Positions 59,901 to 64,000 of a stretch of DNA of 64,000 nucleotides are shown here, one piece after another. Source of the stretch: Lineus longissimus (taxonomy: Eukaryota > Nemertea > Pilidiophora > Heteronemertea > Lineidae); contig NC_088318.1 in assembly GCF_910592395.1 (NCBI RefSeq), positions 16,492,349 to 16,556,348 on the forward strand, given 5' to 3'. Numbering within the stretch: position 1 is the stretch's first letter; every line of letters begins with the position of its first letter. The notes below the pieces were generated by a model. That model made no database searches and had not been told where the DNA came from. It saw only the letters and a program-made list of their open reading frames with translations. A program made the translations under genes and the position numbers.

Positions 59901-60274
59901 AAATGAACCATGAGGCGGAGACATGTCACATCAGGTAAAGAACTTATGTCATCATAACAACCTGATCACTAATGTAATGAACCATTTTAAATCCATTCTC
60001 CCAACTACATGTATTCATGTACACTTTCAAATGAATATGAGCACTGAGCACTGAGCACTCACATTACCCCCACCTTTAATCAACATTGTTTTGGTTTTTA
60101 TCCAAATACTTACTGAGAAAGGAATGCTTCTTGTCGTTTTTCAAAACATTCCACAAAAAGAGAGAATACCAGCAAAATTTTGTTCTGTCAAGAATTGCTT
60201 CTGCGCTGGCAAATAAATATGAAATAATTGGTGTCTGAGGAGGATATATTTTGCAGTGTATTCCTTAAAAAACC

Positions 60275-60590
60275 TTTGTTAGCTCACCTGGGGGAGCTTT
60301 TGTCATCCCGACTTGTCCGTCGTCCATTGTCTGTCTTGCCGTCCGTCGTCCGTCTTGCCGTCCGACCGTCGTCCGTCAACTCAACGATGGTGGCACGTTG
60401 CTCACTGTTGAGTCTTGAAAGTTGAAACTTGGTGTGTGGATGTCTTGTGACAACATGACTTGACACACAAAAAACATCGCCATTTGACCTACTTTCTGGG
60501 CTCCAGGCGGCCATCTTTGAAAACCTTATTTTGTCAATATCTCACGAACGCTGACAGCTGGAACCATCCAGTGAGGTTTTGCTAGTATGT
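60275..60590 (+). repeat. Dispersed repeat, GTCCGTCGTCC type
   Basis: It starts AGCTCACCTGGGGGAGCTTT, continues with GTCCGTCGTCC repeats, then TTGAAAGTTGAAACTTGGTG and GGCTCCAGGCGGCCATC. Resembles 54980-55300 in layout. Known to me as a highly repeated sequence type in molluscs and allies, with class unresolved. Confidence 0.55.
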
Positions 60591-60730
60591 TGCAATTCCC
60601 AACATGTTCAGCTATTGAATTCTAGTATTACCGTACCATACCGCCTTCGACATCTGGAGGTTCAATAAAAACATGATTTCGTCCTAGAACAACATTTGCA
60701 GAAAGGTTATTAGAGTTACATGTCGCTATA

Positions 60731-60873
60731 CAGTGGAACCTCCCTTAGCGGACACCTCCCTATTAAGGACACTAGTTTTGGTCCCAAATTGGTTGTTTCC
60801 ATTCAATTTGACCTCTCTATTAGGGACAGCACTTGGCAGTCCCAAACGTGTCCTTAATAGAGATGTTCTACTG
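60731..60873. mobile_element. CAGTRGAACC MITE, complete copy
   Basis: TA-flanked, 143 bp, from CAGTGGAACCTCCCTTAG to AGATGTTCTACTG. The best-preserved copy. The interior holds ATTAAGGACACTAGTTTTGG and its partly inverted counterpart. Confidence 0.8.
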
Positions 60874-61271
60874 TAATTTCAAAACGTATTTGGCAGGCAA
60901 AGAGTTAATCACCCCAGTATATGACAGATTGGTGTTAAGTAAGGAACAGATCCTCATCCCTCTGTCTCCGGAGAATATCTGATTGAATAAAGCTCCCTCG
61001 TGTGACAATGAGCAAACCCGCTGCGTGGGAGGAACCTGTGGCACTTTGTCTGCGTGTTTGATCTTGAGCCTGGCACGCTGCGAGGGGTTGTGGTAATTGG
61101 CAGGTTTTGAATGACGCTCAATTAAAATGTCTGCAGTGAGATGAGGGTCCTTTGTCGAGGATCTATTTCTCTGAAGGGTTCCAATAGAAAGTCATGTGAT
61201 ATCACAAACCAGCAAGCCGTGGGACGATGCGGACCTTCGCAGATAATTCTGGAAGGAAAAAAATAAAAAAG

Positions 61272-61347
61272 TTCTCTGATCGGGACTCGAACTCGAGACC
61301 TCTGGTTATATTGCGCCAACACTCTTATCCTCAAGGCCACTGGGCTG
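61272..61347 (-). repeat. tRNA-like segment (SINE head or tRNA pseudogene)
   Basis: On the - strand GTGGCCTTGAGGATAAGAG (A-box-like, reminiscent of tRNA-Arg but one base longer) and GAGTTCGAGTCCCGATC (good B box and T arm) are spaced as in a tRNA. A T-rich run follows directly, as after Pol III genes. The acceptor ends do not pair well, so a working tRNA is doubtful. Confidence 0.45.
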
Positions 61348-62619
61348 CTTGAAATGCCTGTTGTTTTATACGCCTTTATAGAATGTGCAAACATTTGTGT
61401 GTAATCTTTGTTCAACATCTTTGAGCGGCTTCCAGTGGGCAACTGCAGGATGAAAGTCATTTTTTTCTTTGCTGTGCGTGATTATGTAGGCGGCGTCTAC
61501 GTTTTCTCTTAGCAATGTTCACCTTTGTCTTTGTATCTTCTTCTATTACATGTACTTGAGAAAATTACTCTAAGAATGTTACTCTATGACCTGAGGAAAG
61601 GTCAGATCTTTCTAAAATGTGAAATTGAAATTTATTTTACAATTGTTGCCTTATGACTTATCGCCAACATTACGGCTGACTCTGATTGACTGATCGGGTC
61701 CGTATCTCAGCAATACGGTTGAGTAGACAGACATGAAAACATTATGAAAGTTCATTTTTACGATACTGGCATGTCTCAATGTTGCACAACAGTCGTGATT
61801 GTTTCGAATTAACTAGTTTGACACATGTGAACAACGTACCTGACAAACTCTCCCCTTAAGGGTAGGTTGTCCTCATTGCACTAGCGATGCATTTTGAGCC
61901 TGATGCAGTTTTAAGGATTTGGAAATAACAGGACAGATTTCTTTTATGAACGTGTTTAATTCCTCTAACATGAAGATGGGAATTTAGGAATGGGATCGTG
62001 TCGGAAATGGGTGTGAAGTGACAAAAATGGAATCCTAAAACTTTTTGGTGCGACAGTGTAAAACTGCAAGTATAGATTGTCTATAGACTGCAGTGATAAT
62101 GGGCCTGGCTCAGAATGTCTAGACTGCAATGATAATGGGCCTTGCTCTAACTGACCTGTGTCAGCCAGTTGGCATGACTCCCATCAAATCATTTTTTGTC
62201 ACACTTAATGTGTGAATTATCATTGATAATTAGATGTGATGATAATTTTGGTGTGACATAATATCATAATGGCATGTGATTGCAATTTCAACTGTTAATT
62301 TCTGTCAGTGACAGTTACGACAGTAAATCATTGGTATTGTTGTTCGCCATTACTAATTCGTGCTATCAGAATTGGATTGGTTTAGTACCTGGCACTGGCA
62401 CTGGCACTGGCACTGCAGACATTTTCTTTGCCAGAAAATGCAGGGTCACAAATAAATCTCTCAAAAGTAAATCTGATTGTCAGCATTAAGATAAATCAAT
62501 TCAAAGTTTAAAAAACAAAAGAAATAAATATACATGTACAAACATACAATTGTCTCCTGTCATCCCCTGTCCTCAGGAACTCTATTGTAATTTGTGTTCC
62601 TCATCCTTTAAGGGTATAG

Positions 62620-63145
62620 TTTCCCTGTTGCCTGCAGGTTCCATAAGAATTTCTGTTTAATGTTCACCAGTTGTCTGCGTCACTAACATGAAGCAGGACG
62701 GATGTCATTTGTGATTTGGACAGTAGTTCACCTGTCACCTGCAGATTTCATTAAAATTTGTGTTAATAGTTCGTCTGTTGCTGAAGATTTCATTAGAATT
62801 TGTATTAATAGTTCGCCTGTTGCTGAAAATTTCATTAGAATTTGTGTTTATAGTTTGCCTGTTGCCAGCAGGTTTCATTAGAATTTGTGTTTAAAGTTCG
62901 CCTGTTGCTGAAGATTTCATTAGAATTTGTGTTTATAGTTCGCCTGTTGCTGAAGATTTCATTATAATTTGTGTTAATAGTTTGCGGTTGCCTGAAGATT
63001 TTTTTAGAATTTGTGTTAATAGTTCGCCTGTTAACAGCAAGTATCATTAGAATTTGTGTTTATAGTTTACCTGTTGCTGAAGATTTCATTAGAATCTGTG
63101 TTTATAGTTCGCCTGTTGCTGGAGATTTCATTAGAATTTGTGTAC
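62620..63145. repeat. 42-bp tandem repeat, about ten copies
   Basis: The unit is close to TAGTTCGCCTGTTGCTGAAG followed by ATTTCATTAGAATTTGTGTT. At 42 bases it keeps frame, creating repetitive open frames on both strands that are not genes. One block near 62680-62730 is divergent. Confidence 0.85.
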
Positions 63146-63429
63146 GTGTATTTGGACAAACACACAACTGCTGTTCCTCAGTGATGTCAATATATCAATA
63201 TACAGACTGTACCAGACTGGGGTCAAAAATAAAGTCTGGGGTCAGCTCCTGAATGTATCAACTGCCTTGGGGTTGATAGAAGCACAGAAGGGGTTAAGAA
63301 TTATGCAGACAATACAGTTGTATGTTTTCCTTGTTTGCTGCAGTTGTGTAGATCAGTCTGTTTTATCAATCTGAAAATGATAAAAAATCTGACAGTACAA
63401 TGATGTAAATGAAACAGCTGTTTTCTTGT

Positions 63430-63641
63430 TTTAAAGGGGGACTACAGGCATGCGTTCTTTTGGAAAATTAGCGGTCTTCGGATGACTCATATGCACTGAG
63501 TTGTATTTGATTTGGCAATTAATTCATGACTTGTACAAGCATAAATATTTCTGATGTACTGTGAGATAGGAGAGACTCCTATTGGTATCGCTGTGTAACT
63601 TCATCTTCCCTCCCTGCCTCCTGCCTATAGTCTACCTTTAA
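63430..63641. mobile_element. TTAA-ended MITE, second full copy
   Basis: It runs from TTAAAGGGGGACTACAGGCA to CTGCCTATAGTCTACCTTTAA. The interior aligns with 3817-4043 (for example the stretch around ACTGTGAGATAGGAGAGACT), diverged by substitutions and small gaps. Confidence 0.7.
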
Positions 63642-63670
63642 GAATAATGTGTATGCATGCAGCATGTCTA

Positions 63671-63757
63671 CAGGGTGGCCCAGAAAACTTTTCGATTGCA
63701 CAATAGAATTTTATTGTGTATCCATTGCGTGAGGGAAATGTTTTCTGGGCCACCCCG
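63671..63757. mobile_element. 87-bp palindromic MITE, copy 3
   Basis: TA-flanked, from CAGGGTGGCCCAGAAAACTT to GTTTTCTGGGCCACCCCG, again exactly 87 bases. The inner arms are diverged from copies 1 and 2 (GATTGCAC against the family TCGCACAA region), but the hairpin is kept. Confidence 0.85.
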
Positions 63758-64000
63758 TAGATATTTTTGGTGGTATTTTTGGTTTTTCTGTGGCTGTGAA
63801 CAGTCAGATATTAGGATACTTGATAGATGGTCATAGGTGGTTGTTTCATTTTTATTTTGCCCCAATTGCAAGGCGATGATCGGCCTACATCCATTAGTAA
63901 CATGAAAAAGTAGCATGAAATATACTCCCATTTATTTTATTCATGTTTTTATTTAAAATTTTAAAAGTATTTGTACATAATAATGGGGTTCTTAGCCATA

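Larger units (their letters stand above)
54867..64000. other. Gene-poor region downstream of UTP4
   Basis: No coding gene is supported. A candidate UTP4 polyadenylation signal AATAAA is at 55608-55613. Identified content: dispersed repeats with TTGAAACTTGG and GTCCGTCGTC motifs, runs of C at 55450-55466 and about 59671-59685, tandem arrays at 58325-58415, 59248-59900 and 62620-63145, a strong short hairpin at 57389-57455, a tRNA-like segment at 61272-61347, and MITEs at 60731-60873, 63430-63641 and 63671-63757. The stretches 55700-57380 and 61350-62600 look like unique AT-rich DNA. Confidence 0.6.

Noticed and set aside
61272-61347. Functional tRNA gene
   Set aside because: A and B boxes are recognisable, but the acceptor stem does not pair and the A box has an extra base. 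A SINE or pseudogene is likelier.
62835-63047. Repetitive 70-codon - strand frame with a 14-residue period
   Set aside because: It is a direct consequence of the 42-bp tandem repeat. No start context or domain.

Overview
The window is a gene-bearing stretch of an animal nuclear genome. Genes are split by GT-AG introns, intron density is vertebrate-like, the sequence is AT-rich, and short hairpin transposons, tRNA-derived repeats and minisatellites are abundant. Proteins match bilaterian families at clear similarity, but the repeats (GTCCGTCGTC-type dispersed repeats, palindromic MITEs) suggest a marine invertebrate, most likely a lophotrochozoan. The species cannot be named from the sequence.

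Layout: (1) 283-3305, + strand, the C-terminal exons of DGAT1 (diacylglycerol O-acyltransferase 1), whose 5' part lies off the left edge. (2) 3306-6761, a repeat-rich spacer between convergent genes. (3) 6762-9971, - strand, complete ACSF3 (mitochondrial malonyl-CoA synthetase, 8 coding exons). (4) 11079-12067, + strand, complete TRIQK (small ER membrane protein, 3 coding exons), divergent from ACSF3. (5) 14916-18373, - strand, a four-exon gene for a membrane-anchored ML-domain (NPC2/MD-2-like lipid-binding) protein. (6) 20396-21267, - strand, complete CHTF8 (alternative clamp-loader subunit, 3 exons). (7) 21670-29801, an 8.1-kb Ty3/gypsy LTR retrotransposon on the - strand, with 1232-bp LTRs differing at one base and intact gag and pol frames. 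(8) 30784-54866, + strand, complete UTP4/cirhin (SSU processome WD40 protein, 16 coding exons, 682 codons), with a 12.9-kb intron near its 3' end. (9) 54867-64000, gene-poor downstream DNA with tandem arrays and MITEs.

The genes do not form one pathway. DGAT1, ACSF3 and the ML protein all concern lipids, but nothing shows that this is more than coincidence. The most informative layout is CHTF8 and UTP4 head to head, as in human 16q22. Here the very young retrotransposon sits inside the short spacer that should hold their shared promoter.

The other striking layer is small hairpin transposons: a TA-flanked 87-bp palindrome in three full copies of identical length, a CAGTRGAACC MITE family, a TTAA-ended family, and a foldback family. 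Several sit within about 10-20 bp of splice sites. I found no CRISPR array, rRNA, confident tRNA gene or clearly undescribed multi-gene system. Exon limits were deduced by eye from splice consensus, reading phase and remembered family sequences, so each needs transcript support.
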